From: Ectocarpus siliculosus
Taxonomy: Eukaryota; Sar; Phaeophyceae; Ectocarpales; Ectocarpaceae
Direction of reading: 5' to 3'
Length of the DNA stretch: 64,000 nt
Assembly (NCBI GenBank): GCA_000310025.1
Contig: FN649741.1
Location: 7,265,476-7,329,475, forward strand
Part shown: one piece after another, positions 44,716 through 58,800 of the stretch
Numbering within the stretch: position 1 is the stretch's first letter
How the letters are laid out: each line of letters starts with the position of its first letter
Translations under genes and position numbers: made by a program
The notes under the pieces: model-generated
Told to the model about the DNA's origin: nothing
The model's database searches: none
Seen by the model: only the letters and a program-made list of their open reading frames with translations

Positions 44716-47700
44716 TGATTGCATTGAAGCGCGAGCTCGTATTTCCACGTTGACAGCGAGGACAGGACGTGGGTCGCATCAGCTTGTTTGAATAGGGTCG
44801 GGGGCAGAGATGGTTGCCCCCTCGGTCGATGCACACCACACACCACACAGCAAGCAGTCGATGCTGCTGTGTACCCACACGATCCTTGGCCGACGGCTCA
44901 GCGCGCAGATCGGAATGTCAAGAGGTCGTAAAGTATTGCTGCCTTGCCACGTCAGGTACGGTGGTCGTATTTAATTTAACATGTGATGTTGTGGCCTCTG
45001 TTGGGATTGCGTGGCGGGAGTACAAATGCGCTCGCGCCGTTTTTCGCGAGTCGACAGCTTGGTATAGGCGAAAGGTGGGTAGCGCGCGGCGCTCGCAAGT
45101 AGAATTAAGCTGAGGTTCTTGTGGGCATGGAGTGCAGGATTTGCTGAGGACACATGCAGTATTTCGATGGCGAAGCGAGACCCGCCTGGCTCTCGTTGCG
45201 CTCTGCTGTGGCTTGCTGGTCATTTGTCGGCTATTGTGGCACGATCTGGTCCTTTCAATTTGATTGGCTCGTTGATCTGATTTGGCTTTCAGTCAGGTTC
45301 GATTTGATTAGTCCCTCACTGGTCGATATGATTGGTCTACCGGTCTCGTTGGTTGCCCGGAGGTGATCAAGACGTTTGTCGAGCAGTGTTTGTCCTGCTC
45401 CCCCCCATCCAGTACGGCTTTCGCGGTTGCTTTCCCAGTGTCGGCTTGATGGCAATCGATGCCAAACGACCATCCGGCATGTACACAAGACAAGAAGTCG
45501 GTGTAAAGTTCACTGTTGGTTGACTGCTATCCTCGTCGTCGTTTTTTATTTCCTTTTCCATCGTCCGAATTTTTTTTTTTATGTGTGCGGCCTGCGGGAG
45601 AGTTGTTCCAAAGAGAGGGGGAGACAGATTTCGCTTCAAAGATTTCGGTGCCAACAGTTTATTTAGTATTCACTGCCTGACAACTCTTGTTGATCCAATA
45701 GCTGCTGTTTCCAAGCAAGGGGCACGTCATCGAGAGACGGCCATGTATGTTCTCTACACACTTGTGCGTGCTCTCTCTGTTTTTTACAGTCCAAGAAAAC
45801 ACCACTTCCCTCGCGAGGCAAACAGGCCAGAGTTGCGCAGAGTAGTAGGCTTTGGATTCATTTTTTTTGGGGGGGGGGGGGGGAGGTAACTAAAAGGGTT
45901 GGGTGTAAACCTCGGAGTAGTGCACAGAAGGGGAACCCTTTCGCGTGGAGACAGCAGCCAGTCGGCTTAAGCATGCGTGCGTGTGTGGTTTGCTTCTCCT
46001 CGCCATTTGTTTTTAAAACGATATCCTGGTCGGCCCTGCTTGCTTTGTCGTCACGTGGTTTCCGCTTGTAGTTGTTGGCTCGGGCTATTCCCCCCCTCCG
46101 ACGAACCGGAAGAGGAAGGACACAAGACCGGCAGCGGCTCTATCTGGCCACATTGTTTGCAGTAGGCGTACACTCTGTCGGTCGTGCGTGCGCGTACAGT
46201 TTTTTGGTCGGTCTGTAGAGGCTGAAGTAGGTCAGCGACGCTATTTTTGTACGAGTGTCGGGGGGGGCGCGACGGCAGTAAGAGTCAGGCCAGTCCCAGC
46301 CCAATTTAATCCTTTGAAACCGTGCAGGGGACACTCGGACGTGCCCAAGACCTGACTGGTTGATAAAAGAATGCACAACAGTTGACTCTTAATTTGCAGC
46401 ATGGTCGAACTTCGGTGTTCCATTTTCCCATTACATGTTTTCTTTTCAGTTGTTTTGTTGTCGTTGTTCCCTCCCCTCCTCACCAGAAAGGAGACGGAAA
46501 ATATTGTGTTTGTGTATGCGCAGTAAGGTCAGGAATCAGAGGAATATTTTTAGGAGACCTGTCAGTTTTGTTTGTTCACAAACTTTTGACTTTTTCTATT
46601 TGAATACGCTCGGTGAATACATGGCAGGAACGATCGATCGATGTCAAAGTCACGTTCGAGAGCAAATTTTGACGGTGACATGGAAGACTCGGACAACTGA
46701 ATAGTCTAACAGCAGCCGTATTGGGGCAGAAACAGAGGGCCGCTTCTTGGTATGTTTCTAGCGGGCGGGGTGCGGGGTAGCACCTCGAACCACGCAACCT
46801 TGTGTATCAACTTACTTCTTCAGTGTTCCCACAAGTCACCATTGGGTGAGGCATATTATCGGCTTGGACTACAGTAGCCCTCATGTCCATTATTTTCCAT
46901 TTTTTTTTGGCAAGTTGCGCCAGCTTACATGCATCGATCGACACACGGGAGGTAGCGTGGATAGGGGATAGGGTACTACTACACCTGCCCGCCTCATCAA
47001 GATCAGCCTGCTGCTGCACCTTTCCATCATGTTAGCCACGTACTCCTCCCCTCCTCTGTCTGGCGTTGTTTGTCAATAATCATGCGTTTTTTTGGTTGCC
47101 CTCGGGGCGAGATTCATTAATCATTGTGTGTAGTGTGTGGTGCATGCGCGAGGTGGTGCAGCTCTTTCGCACACACATAGCGCCCGCACTCAAGAACTTG
47201 GCAAACTAAGACCTTCACGCTCAACATGATATCAAACCATCAGAACCTGAGCACCATTTGTGAGCCCGGTTCCACTAAAACCAATCGAATAGCGGTCATT
47301 GGTAGCCCTCAAGAAGGGATCTACAGCAGTAGTAGAGCCTCATCCTCGGCCATCACTGTGTTGTCCCAAGGAACAGGAGAGGGTATCACTTCGCTGTCGG
47401 ACACCCAGAGCAAGGGTAAACACACTTAAAAATTCTCGCACACCTGCCCGCCCGCCCCGGTAAGCCGACCAAAGAAACAATACGTTTGGCAGTTTGCTCT
47501 TCTTGGGCCCACGTGAAGCAAGCCGCATTGGTGCTATATACGTAGTGATGAAGTTTCATGCCTTCTGTGAGCAGGCTAGGTGCTATCGTGGAGGTCTGTG
47601 CATACATACGCGCGTACCCGTTTCGTGTGATCATGGCATTGAAGAATAGATGTCTCGATCTGTGGTCGCGCTTGGGGTACCCGTACGCAAACTGGTTCAT

Positions 47701-48464
47701 GATCTGGATTCCCTTCCGCGGGGGGGCTAGCTTTATACAGGAAACAGACTACCGGCCCCCCCCCCCCCCCCTCCCCGAGCATCTCCGGAAATGGGGACCG
47801 ACCTAGGTGGCGTGTGGAAGGGAGTTTGTGTGGACCCTTCTTCAGAGCCCTCAGAATTGATTTGTCAGGTCAGAATTTTCTCCGAACAGACTGCCCATAG
47901 AGCATGAAGCTTAGTTTTTCAATCGACTTTTTCTTTTGCCGAACAAAGCGTGTGAACATGAAAGTAAATGGTTAGGCACAAATACTGTACATACTGACTG
48001 CCGATCTCTCGCCGTTCACGTCGAGTCTGTTAATGTTTCGCTTCGAAGTACACCTACAAATCGGGAGACCCCGCACGTAAACAACAACACATCCAAGCCG
48101 TGCGCGACAACACGTCCCACCTACTACGTAGGCAGGCAAGAGATCGTGAAGAAACAGGAAAGTTCTCTTGCTACAAGAAGGGCCCGAAGGATCTCTTCGT
48201 TCAACTTTTTCAAGGTATTATTGTAGACCTACGTCTTTTTTCTAACATCACCAAGTCTACTCTCACTTGACCCGAAACGAATTCAGCCAACCGACAGATG
48301 AAAACAATCGCCAGTCGGAAGGGACTCGGTTCGCCAAGATAAGGTCAAAATGGCTCACAAAGTACCCGTTCATGCATCTAGCGCTCTATTCAAATTGATC
48401 TAAATGTTTTTCGGCTGAAGGTGGGCAGCCACGGCGCACAAAGAGTTAACGTTTGTTCCTAATT
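44716..48464. other. intergenic, no gene recognised
   Basis: There are 3.7 kb between the Rab gap and the 3' end of the FG-GAP gene. It contains a poly-G run (45869-45882), a poly-C run (47756-47772) and several short open frames, such as 45367-45654 on the minus strand, which have no recognisable motif. An ACAGCAGT word lies near 47321. The 3' untranslated region of the FG-GAP gene should occupy the right edge. Confidence 0.4.
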
Positions 48465-49807
48465 TCACGGGCACTCCTTTCTATCTCGGTCATCGTCGTC
48501 TATTCTCAGCTTCGACAGGTACCGCTCCCCCTGCAGTGCCCCGCCGCCGGGTATACTCAGAGATAGCTGTACGTACTCGGGATACCTGTCGCCAAATAAA
48601 GAACGGGAAGAAAGCATGTAACGGGGATGACAAACTAAGAAACCCTGTCGTCTTCCGACGTCGACCAAGGCACTTGAATGGCGATAATCGTGAATGCTGC
48701 CTCATCGTGTAGACTATAAGACTGGTGTGAGCTCGTTGTTTTCTGCACGCCAAGGAGGGAGTTTCTCTAGGTCAACAAGAGTTGCACGGGGTTCTGTAAG
48801 CTCAATCGCCCGTGCTCGAAACAGAGCGGTGGCGCGTAGAGTGCGGGTCCCGCCTCCTGTGCACGCGTCACCACACGCAAGGCTTGTAGCCTAATGTATA
48901 ACACGTCACCTCTAGTCCTAGAAAGTACTATCGTTGCTTTTTACCACCCTCTCGAAGGGATATAGTCCATTAACGGAAGGAAGCTGTACGGCAGAGACAA
49001 CCAAATGAGTCGCCGATTCTCTTGGTGTAGGTTGCGGACAACATCAAACGACCAAGGGCTGCACGCGCGCCCCCTCCTTGCTTTCAGTGAACGACAATTA
49101 TATAGCGTCTGACAGATAAACAAGGTTTCACGGCCCTCTCACCTCTCTCGGCAGTGGTCGTCCATAATTCGGACGAAGAAAGACTGCTCCGTCTGTCCGG
49201 GTTCAAACGTCACCTCCCCCGCTGTCTGCTCGTAGTCTCCACAAACTCCCTGTCGTCGCGGTGTAAAAAACGCGAACGTTCCTATGAAGGGAGGGGTACC
49301 AACAGGGCACAATCTCCTCGAAAGGATGTTTAGAAACATATGTGCGTCTGTGTATACGTTGTACTACACACGACCTCACATGTTTGACATCTCCTGAAAA
49401 CCTTCTTGCATAGAACCAGAGTTTAAACATATTTACTCGACCGGAATTTCTTGGCAATGACGCAGGAATCTATATAGATCTTAACCGGGTAACCTGCTCG
49501 AGAATGGACGCGGGCGGAAAGTACCACCCCGTATACTGGGAGATTTGAAGCGTTCCAACAGCGACGTAGGAAACAACGTGGTTGGGTTTCAACGCAAGTA
49601 CGTGTACATCCGACAAAAAACTGAACACACCATTTGTAGATACGCCTCGCTCCCAATGGCTGTTCGCAACAGGAACTGGGAAGTTTTCGTGCTAAAGTCT
49701 CCCAAACACTACGATCAGCCATTGAATGATCTCCGAGGTTGGCATCAACCAGTATTTCCTTCGGTTCCTCGGATTGAAATAGCCTGCTATCGTCGACGAC
49801 TGGTTAA

Positions 49808-49867
<60 letters not shown>

Positions 49868-52800
49868 GGCATCGGGGAACAAAAAACGGGAACATGACAA
49901 AGTTCAACTTTCGCGGGCAACGACCAAAACAACGCCAAAGAAGACGTTTATTTTTCTAAATGGGACATTGAAAACAACACCTGCCGGTACTCACCGGTAG
50001 CCTGTCCCCGACGGGGAGTTCAAAGCACTCTCGGTAAGCGTCGCTGTCAACTCCCCTCGCCGTCAAGTCGCTGGTGGCGAAGGCTACGGTTAGCCAATAG
50101 TCGGACTGGTCGCTGTCCCTGGTCACAAGGACCGTCGCTTTCCATCCGTCCAAGTACTGCGGGTCTTCGTGAAGATGCCGCCAGTTTCCTTCCTGCGTCG
50201 CCGGGGGCGCACGAGGGATTGTGTAGGAGCACCAATCAACAACGAGAGGTGAGCGTTTGGTCAGTCCTGTTGACATTATCGATGTCAGTGGATACGCAGT
50301 CCATTGCTGATGGCGTTGCCCGTGAAGTCATCACTGCTGGCGCTCAAAATTGACGATGCAATGTACATCGCCCCCCGCCCCTCTAGCCTCAATTCTCGCA
50401 CGAAGAACTAAATGTTTGGAATAGGAATGTTCCTATTACCTCGACGCTGAACTCCGGCTGCGTGAAGGAGACCTCGGCAATGCCCGCGTCGAACTGGTAC
50501 ACCGCCCCGGCGTCAAGCCCGAACGAGTCAGAGTACGGTGTTCCGACAAATAAGGCACGCTCCGCCCTCTGAACCAGCGGCACGCGAAAGGACAGAGGAG
50601 GCAGGGAGAGGACTGAGGCGTGGGTGCATGCGGGTTAAGCGATAGCGTCCATGTGCTAAAATACTTCCTTTCCGAACCCCCCCACATCTTCCCTCTCCGG
50701 TATTGCCTACTTCAGTTAGAACAACCTTCGCCCTCGTTACTCCGGCAGCATGTTCGACGGTCCGTCGCAAACGGGGACAGCGGGCTGGTTGTTGACGGTA
50801 GGACAGCCCCGCAGATAGCTATGGCCGGTGTCCATCAACCCTTTCGTAGCAGGCATTAGTCGACATCTTCGTTGTTGTTTTGCCAGAGCCTACGTTCAGG
50901 AGTGCGTCTTATTCCCGGTTCGGATTCGGGGTGTCTCCAAACGAGACTGAGCTGGGGTGGGAGATTCTAGTCTAGCTTCTCGTAATAGGGGGACGAACGT
51001 ACAGACGGTAACGGCATCGACCCTCGATGTCTCACCGAGTACGAAACAGCGCTTCCAAAGCGGTCCGCCGCGACGGCGTCGTGCGCCTGGAGCTTGAACC
51101 GCTCGGCACCCGGCCACACCCCGGCGATGACGTCACCCTCTCGATCTAGCGCACACTTTCGACCTACTCCTGCCGACTCTGCCGGCAGACGCACGAAGAC
51201 GTACACTCCCCCCGCCTGGACGTTTGACGCGGCGCATCATAAATGTTCAGGGAGGGGGGGGGAGGGGGGGGGTAGGATGATTTGATGTGTTCTGAGGGTT
51301 GGAGGACGGGGTGAATTCGTCGTCGTAATATGCGGTGCAGAAGTAGTAGAGGGGAAAAAAAGACTGCGGCTGAATAAGAGGTGAAACGTAATCCTGACGC
51401 CTGGTCGAATACAATTCGACGTACAGCTGTGCGCTTTGAAGAAGGAAACAGGGACGAGGCGTAGTAGTATCGCCGGCAGTCATGCAGTTGTAGCAGAGAA
51501 GCAAGTGGGTCACGGCGGTTCGCTATGTACTACGGGGCGGGGACAAGCGCTTTGGGCCTTTCGTGAACTGACCGACGGACGAAACGCACACAAGGCATCC
51601 GAGCGAAGGAGAACCCCTAGACTGTACCTGTGCGTTCCCTCGATTGTTGAACTCCTGGTCGGAAGTGTCAAGCGCGTACTCGGAGTCTTGCAGCTGCCAA
51701 ACAAAATAAATCAGTCGGTCCATACATAAAAAAGGGGCTGGATAAATCACAGTCAATATGGCATGATTCCTTTTCAGAGGGGGGAGTGTACCGGGGTCAA
51801 CAACGTTGCACGTGTGCTTTTCGAGGAACAACAGTATGTGACTAATTGAGATATCTCTGTCCGCATCCTACCTCTACCTCTTATCAACATCCCTAACTGG
51901 CCATCCTAGCCCTATGAACCCTGATGCCAATCCTTTTTTCTCATCCCAGCCCCTTGTCATCGTTCCTAACTGCTTGCCCCTGTATCGTTCAGCTGCTTTG
52001 TGTTTCGCATGCAATGTTGCGGCGTGAAGAAGAACGGAGGTGCACCGTTGCTCCATGTTCAATTTTCAGACCTACGAGCCGAAACGCTTCTGACCCATTC
52101 ATTCTCACGCGCCACGACTGCTACTACTGAGAAACCACCAGGAGCACTCATCGGCCATGCCACCAACCGTACCAGCCAAACAGTCGGAGCCCCGCTGCCA
52201 GCCTGCAGGGTGGAGCCGGGGGCGCCCTTGAGTTGGAATAGCTTGGCGTTTCGTTCGTCCATCGGGAGGGGCACGCGAGTCGCCAGGGTGTTCTCGGCGT
52301 CTCCGTGGGGGTTGGTCGTTGTGTACACCGTTGGAGGCTGTTGTTTTTTTGGGTGGGCGGGTTGGGTGGGGTCGTCACATATCTTTCATTTACGTGTGTT
52401 GTGTTCAGTCAAGCTTCGCCGACGTTTTGTCCAGATGGGTTCAGCCCCGTTCTGTACCAAAAAAAGCGTATCACGCTCGCCCGTTGGGATAGTCCTTGCA
52501 CAGTCGGTTCCACCTTCTCTTGATTACTAGCACCTCTTCCACAGGTTCGATATCCGTGCCTTTGAGTCAGGAAACGCACTGCTACCACACATACCTCCCG
52601 CCACAGCCCGGTGAGCGAGGCTCCGGGTGCCCCAACAACCACAACCCCTGCATTGTGGTTCGCCGACAAACACGTCCCGAACAAGTCCCCGCCTCTCCGG
52701 TCGCTCGCCGTGAGCTTGGCCGACTCCTCCCACCCACAGTTCTCCTGTCCCCGTGCCCCCCCCCTTGGGCAGTAGTAACGCCTCCTCGTATCTCCGTAGA

Positions 52801-55800
52801 TCCCGTCGTCGCCGTCATCTTCGTCGGTGCAGACTGAGGAAGTACTCGTATCGTTGTTATTGGTGGAGGTGGCGAGGCGGGAGAACACGTAGACGGCACC
52901 GGCACGTGAGGTGTGATCCTCTCGAGCGACATAGTGGGCCTTGGAGGATGCTACACCGGCCGAAGTGACATTCGCAGCCCTAGCGTAGACGTGGGAACAC
53001 ACGCAAGTTTTCCGGTTGACGGTGACAGAAACATGGCGTTGGTGAGAGGAGAGCGGATCACGCCGGAGGAGGATGGGAGGGGTTAAGTATTCCGGAGCAT
53101 CGATAAACTTGTCGAGTAATAGTGGTGTTGATATGAACTTGGGGCCGCTGGGTGAATCTCGAAATCTCGCCTTTGTGCCGCAAAAGCTCACCATCAGCAG
53201 CCTTGGGCACGATAATTGTGCTGGAGAAACCGGATTTACTTGTGGCATGGCGTTTTCGGAGAGTAGGTATCCCGGCCCTTGTTCATTATCCGTTGATCGG
53301 CACAGTTACTCCGTTCACGAGGTTGCATCGCTTGTGTTGGATAGTGTTGCCTCTTGCTGATTACCAATGTTTGCCGTTCTACGATCACTGCGTGCAGTAC
53401 TTGAATGCGACACTTGTTTTCCCCGTTCCTCTCCCGGTTTCCTAGGCATTCCTTCCGTACACTGCGAATCAAAACCGTCACCGGTTCTTCACATTCTTGT
53501 GACGAGGCGTTATCGAGCTATCCTGTAGCATATGTCACCAGTTCCGTTTTCGTGAGTCTGGTGCCATACCGACACCATGCCCTTGAAAATACTCTGCCAA
53601 GGAACCGTTACAATACCGTTCCAGATGATATCCTCGCCGATTGTGTCGGTTGGGCCATATATATTCCTGCTTCCCCTCCCCTTTCCGTTTGTTTACCGCC
53701 AACGCTAATTTTCTTCTTGCCGTACAGTGCATGCACCATGGACCGTTTGTATACCTCTCCGGGTGAAGTCCACCACGGTTTTGCCAGCTTAGAACGATCT
53801 CGTCGACATTGATATGTCCCCACGGTGATGCCGACGAAGCGTCTACGATCCGGATTTGGCCGGCTCGTCCCGCCAACGAAGACACGTCCCAGCTGATAAT
53901 GACGGAATGAGAGAATGGTCAAAGCCGTCATAAAACAAAACGGGGCACCCAACAGGTCTGTGCGAACAATCTGTGTGCGAGAGTCATCTCTGATACTGAG
54001 TCTCGTTTTTCCCCGCGTTGAAGCCATGAAGTCTGCCTGCCAGCGACTACATTACCTTGGAATAGCATCGGTCGTCACAGTTTCAGGCCGTGAGGCGGTG
54101 GAATATGATGTTACACGAAGAGATAGACCTACCGATCCGCTCCCTACTGAGAAAGTTGAAAGATAAGCGAATGTGAGCATCAAGAAGGCTACGCTAACCG
54201 ATTGAGCAACACATTGAACTAGGCAAAACCAACGAACACAACAATTCCTAGAAGTTCTCCGCAACAAAAGATGTACTATCAGATCGATTGGCATACGTTC
54301 CTACCCCCACCCCTCCTTCCGCTTGATACGATAACATTACTGTGCCCACCTGACCGATCGCATATCTTCGGTGCACATTCCCGTAGCCTTGGCAACACCA
54401 ACCCCGTCCGCCAGGAGCTCCACGTACTCGGCGCGTTCGTCGCAACCCCCTCCGACGAGAAGGCCTATGGTGGACACCTAAAAGCGAGTAAAGTATCAAA
54501 TCAAGCAGCCAGCCCTTTGGGATGCCAACAGGCGATCAAATATGCGAACACAGCACCGGCAATTAATAAGAACCACAAGGATTGACCTATTGAATCCCTC
54601 AGGTACGTCCAAGTTTGAAAACTGAACAAGAGTCAACTCTTGCTATACTCCGACCAGTATCAACGTCAACAAAGACGACACCAACACAACCGTGTTTGCC
54701 CTGCGCGTCCTCCGCAGCGACTCCGGCAACATCAACAAGAACAACGTTCTTTTTATGCCGCCTGTTATACCTCGTTTTCGTCGTCTCCACCAATGGTGAA
54801 CACCTCGCTTGTCAAAGTACCGGTTGGTCCATCCCCCTGGTGGCTCCCCGCACGATAGTCGGGACTGGGGTTAGTGTAGTCCCCCGCACCGGCACCGGGT
54901 CGCGCTTCGTAAGTTCCCACGAAATACCTGGAGGTACAGGCATACATAAATAATGTGTGTATGTGTGTGTATGTAGGTAGGTATGCATGTTTCCATCGCA
55001 AAACGTTGTCATTTTCTGAATCACGAGATACGAGATAGATACCACGGCCATGAGTTTCGAAGCAACCCACCTGAAATTACGGTATATTGTGACGGCGTGC
55101 TCCCACCACACTCTTGGAAGCACAGAGGACAACCTCTGACATTTGCCGGTTAGCATTGCTCCTAACAACGTGTTTCGTTGTGACCACTTCGGCCCCCGCC
55201 CTCCTGGTCTATCCTGCTACCTCCTTCCCCCTAGCGGCACGGAAACCGGAACACAATCGAAAAACTTGGATGTCGTCGTATCCAATTCCAATCTTCACTA
55301 CGTACAGACACCACGAGAACAAAAAAGCATGATTCCATTGGCAAGATAGCTTGTTTTTTATTTAATTGTTCGTTTTAGGTTTTTGGAGGACAAGTGGAGC
55401 CCAGTGACGACCTGACAACCTCACCTCCCCCGCAAGTGGCTCTTGCTCGGGCGGCCCCATCCTCCGGTACCACGGCTGCTCTCCCGGAAGTAAGGGTTGT
55501 CCCCGTAGGTAGGCTGGAGGGCGAAGGCGTCTCCTGTTTGCCGCCATCCCACCAGATCTCCCGTCTCAAAATCCCAGGTGGTCTCCGCGAGCGCGCTGCT
55601 GTGGTGCGCGCCCACCGCAAGGGTTTCCTGAACACAATTTCGCGGCGGCGGTTCGGTCACCCAGGGACGAGGGGAAGGGGTTCATCCGTGCAGGGGAGTG
55701 CGAAGTGTTTCAGTGGAGCGAGTTCGTCTGTGAGCGCTTTGGTACGATGAAACCGATGTAATCCCAACACACACCGTTCATTGGCTCGCTCATATGAGGC

Positions 55801-58800
55801 GGCATCATATCGAGGAGCACTAGCATGGCTATCTTGGAAGCTATCGGCTGAAGGTATTCAGGCATTCGATGAATGCACACTGTGAACCTAGCGACAACGA
55901 CGCACGTGGTTCTGGCCCTGTCACTAGCTTTCACGGCTTCCATCTGGAGTCTGCAAAATTTGTGTGGCTTCGAATCGATGCATTCCCTCTGTACTTGTCC
56001 CGACAGGAAGCGCGTGAGGATCGGTCCACCCCTGCGTACCCAGGCTGTTGTTAGCTCGCCATTCTCATCGACAACTCTTATCCAACTGAATTCTGTTTTC
56101 TTGTTAACCTTGTCAAGGGCCAGGGGCACGATTTGATTTTCTATCGAAAAAAGGAGGTCCATTTTCGCGTTTTCGACGTTGGTGTCTTTTTTTCGCACCT
56201 GGTCGAGGGCGAGGGTGGCCCCGAAGCGGTCGCCGCTCCTCCTGTCCGAAGCCTGCAACACTGCCTGCTCCTCCCAATCCCCCATCGTCCCCTCGCTGCT
56301 AACGTTAACGTAAGCGCCTCCATTTCTTGGGAACCCCGAGCTAAACTCGATGCAGTCTTGGCAGCCGTTTCCGCCTCCCCAGGACGGGGCGAGGAGGGGA
56401 GGGTCCTCCACGAATTCTGACGTGAAGCTCACCTGACAATTTTCGAGAGCATGTGCCGTGGTCTGAATTGCAGGAGGGAGATACGCAAGTTCATGTTGAC
56501 AAAATACCTGGGTTGGGGGCGAATACCAACAAAAACAAAGGAGCATCCTTAGTACGCCTCAGCACTTGAGATGTTGGTGTGCCGGTCAGTTACGGGCGTA
56601 GCTCGCCGAGTCCATGAGAACGCCCACGAGCTACATTTGCTTCGCTCAACAAACACTGCACTCGGTTCCTCAGTAGACCAGGCTTCCTCATCTATTGTCC
56701 AAGGTCGACAAGGTGGTTCATGGCGAGGGCGCCTACCGTCCAACGGTAGAAGTCGAAACCGGTGGCGTCCGTCCACTGGTCTTTCGTCACTTCTACCTCC
56801 TCCACGTTCGACAATGCCTCCACCGCGCTCTTGAAGTCGAGAGCTTGGGCATCCCACGACACCTGGGACAGTAGCAACAGCGACGATGGTGCGACGTGCG
56901 TCGTGATACGGTTGCTGGTCTATTGGCACGAGGCTGGCTAATCTGAGGTACGATTCATAGGCGTCGTTCAATTGACCTTCCTTTTTGTGAAAATGATTCC
57001 CCCAACGCCTCCTTTGAAGCCAAAGGGATGGGGTTGCAACGGAACAACGATCACAAGAAACAAGGACGAGCCGAAAAATACGCAACATTTTTGTGAGGAT
57101 GGGTAGTACTGTACCGTCCCACTTTGATACGTTCAGACGCCTTTGATTATGCAACATGTCAAGCATTGAAGAAAATAGGCAAACTGCCTGCATTGCCTGT
57201 TTAACCTTTCTTGACTTTCCACGTCGAAAGATGTGATTCGATGTGATATGACACGATGCAATCTCAACCAATGAATAGACGAATCAAACTTTTCAAATGC
57301 GCGGCAAACGTTCATCACCAACATAATTAGTGCTGAAGAAAGTGTTGCAAAACCCACCTTTCTCTTACTCGAGCCTGGCATCAACACGAACAATGTGCTA
57401 CCTGTGTTTCCATTGAGGGTGTTAACTTCCGTGCGTGCAAGTGGTTTTCTCACCTCTGTGGTGTTTGAAGTGGTGTTTCGGTGATGGAGCGACAACATGA
57501 ACGTCCCGGCAGAAAGACCGAACTCTGTTCCAAGCGTCACCGACTGAACCAAGATCCACCGAACACAAACGTAGAATGGCGGGGGGGGACAGGCCAAACT
57601 TAGCGTGCAAATATTTTGACCTGGACAAAGGTTTGTGGCACCGTTTTGCTTCCAGGAGCAAGGCGCTGTCTGTGCTGACGACGTCATCTACTACGACATA
57701 CAAGTGGACTAGACGTCTAGCGCTCAGAAACAGTCAAGACAATCACCGCAATACAGCCTACGCGGCGAGGTCTTGTTTGAGGGTTGTTTGTCTTGCACCC
57801 TCCAAAGAATGCTGAAGTTACCGTGGAATAGAGCAGGAACGACCTCGGGGTGATCGCGCAGATGAGATACCGCGGAGCTACTCCCGGTGGAGAGTTGCGT
57901 CCCGTGAGCATACAGGGCCATGACTTGGGTAGAAATATTGCTCGACCGTTGCAGATGAGGATGTTGAGAAATAATCACATTAATGGCCCTGAATAGAAAC
58001 GATGCAGACCTTTCCCTCGGAACAGCTATTGTGAACTGCCCAGTACGGATCTGCGACATTGATCTGACATTCTATTGCCAGACATCACAGCTACTACTCG
58101 AACTGCGGGCTAACAGAAGGAAACACGTGGACACTGCCCGCAAAACACGTCATTTTGGAGTGAAAACCCGGCAGTGAAAGTGACTACGGTTCTAAAGGAC
58201 GGCGGCACATGCGTTCCAAGGCGACCATAAGTTCTAGTTCCCCGACAGATAGTACCTGAACTGCGGGCTCCGAGTAGTAAACGTAGACCTTGCCTCTGGC
58301 CCTTGTCTCTGCCTTGTCCGGCCTGGTGTCATACGTTTCTGGTTCGTCCGTGCCGACCTTGTCGTAGTTGGCCAGTGGGGATCCGATCGCTAGAGTGCGA
58401 GAGGTCACGTCGAGGGTGACCGCGGCACCATAGTCCTGACGGAACACAAATAGTAGGGGTTGTTGTTGTTGTTGCTGGTAACGACGTCGGTTCCCTTGTC
58501 TGTTCCAAAATATCCATCCAACTACACGGCGGTCATCGTTATCGACCCCGTCGCACCTCCCCTGACCCCCACCTGTCGGTGCACGATCTTCAGCAAGTGG
58601 ACCATATCGTAGTCGAAATCCGAAGACATGAGCGTCTTTACCGGGCTCTGTCCCCACGTCCAGCTGACCTCATCTTCATCACTTGCCCCTGCCGCCACCC
58701 TGGTTCGGTAGTATAGGAAAACCGACTCCGCGCCTGGTGCGCCGACGACGGCAATATCCTCGTCGAGAGCAAGGGCGTTTTTCCCGCCGAAGCCGTCGTT

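Noticed and set aside
44150-44878. Gly-rich or Pro-rich frames across the second N gap
   Set aside because: They are made of poly-G error sequence and N.
45367-45654. 95-codon minus-strand frame
   Set aside because: No recognisable motif, no joinable exons and no domain; kept as intergenic.
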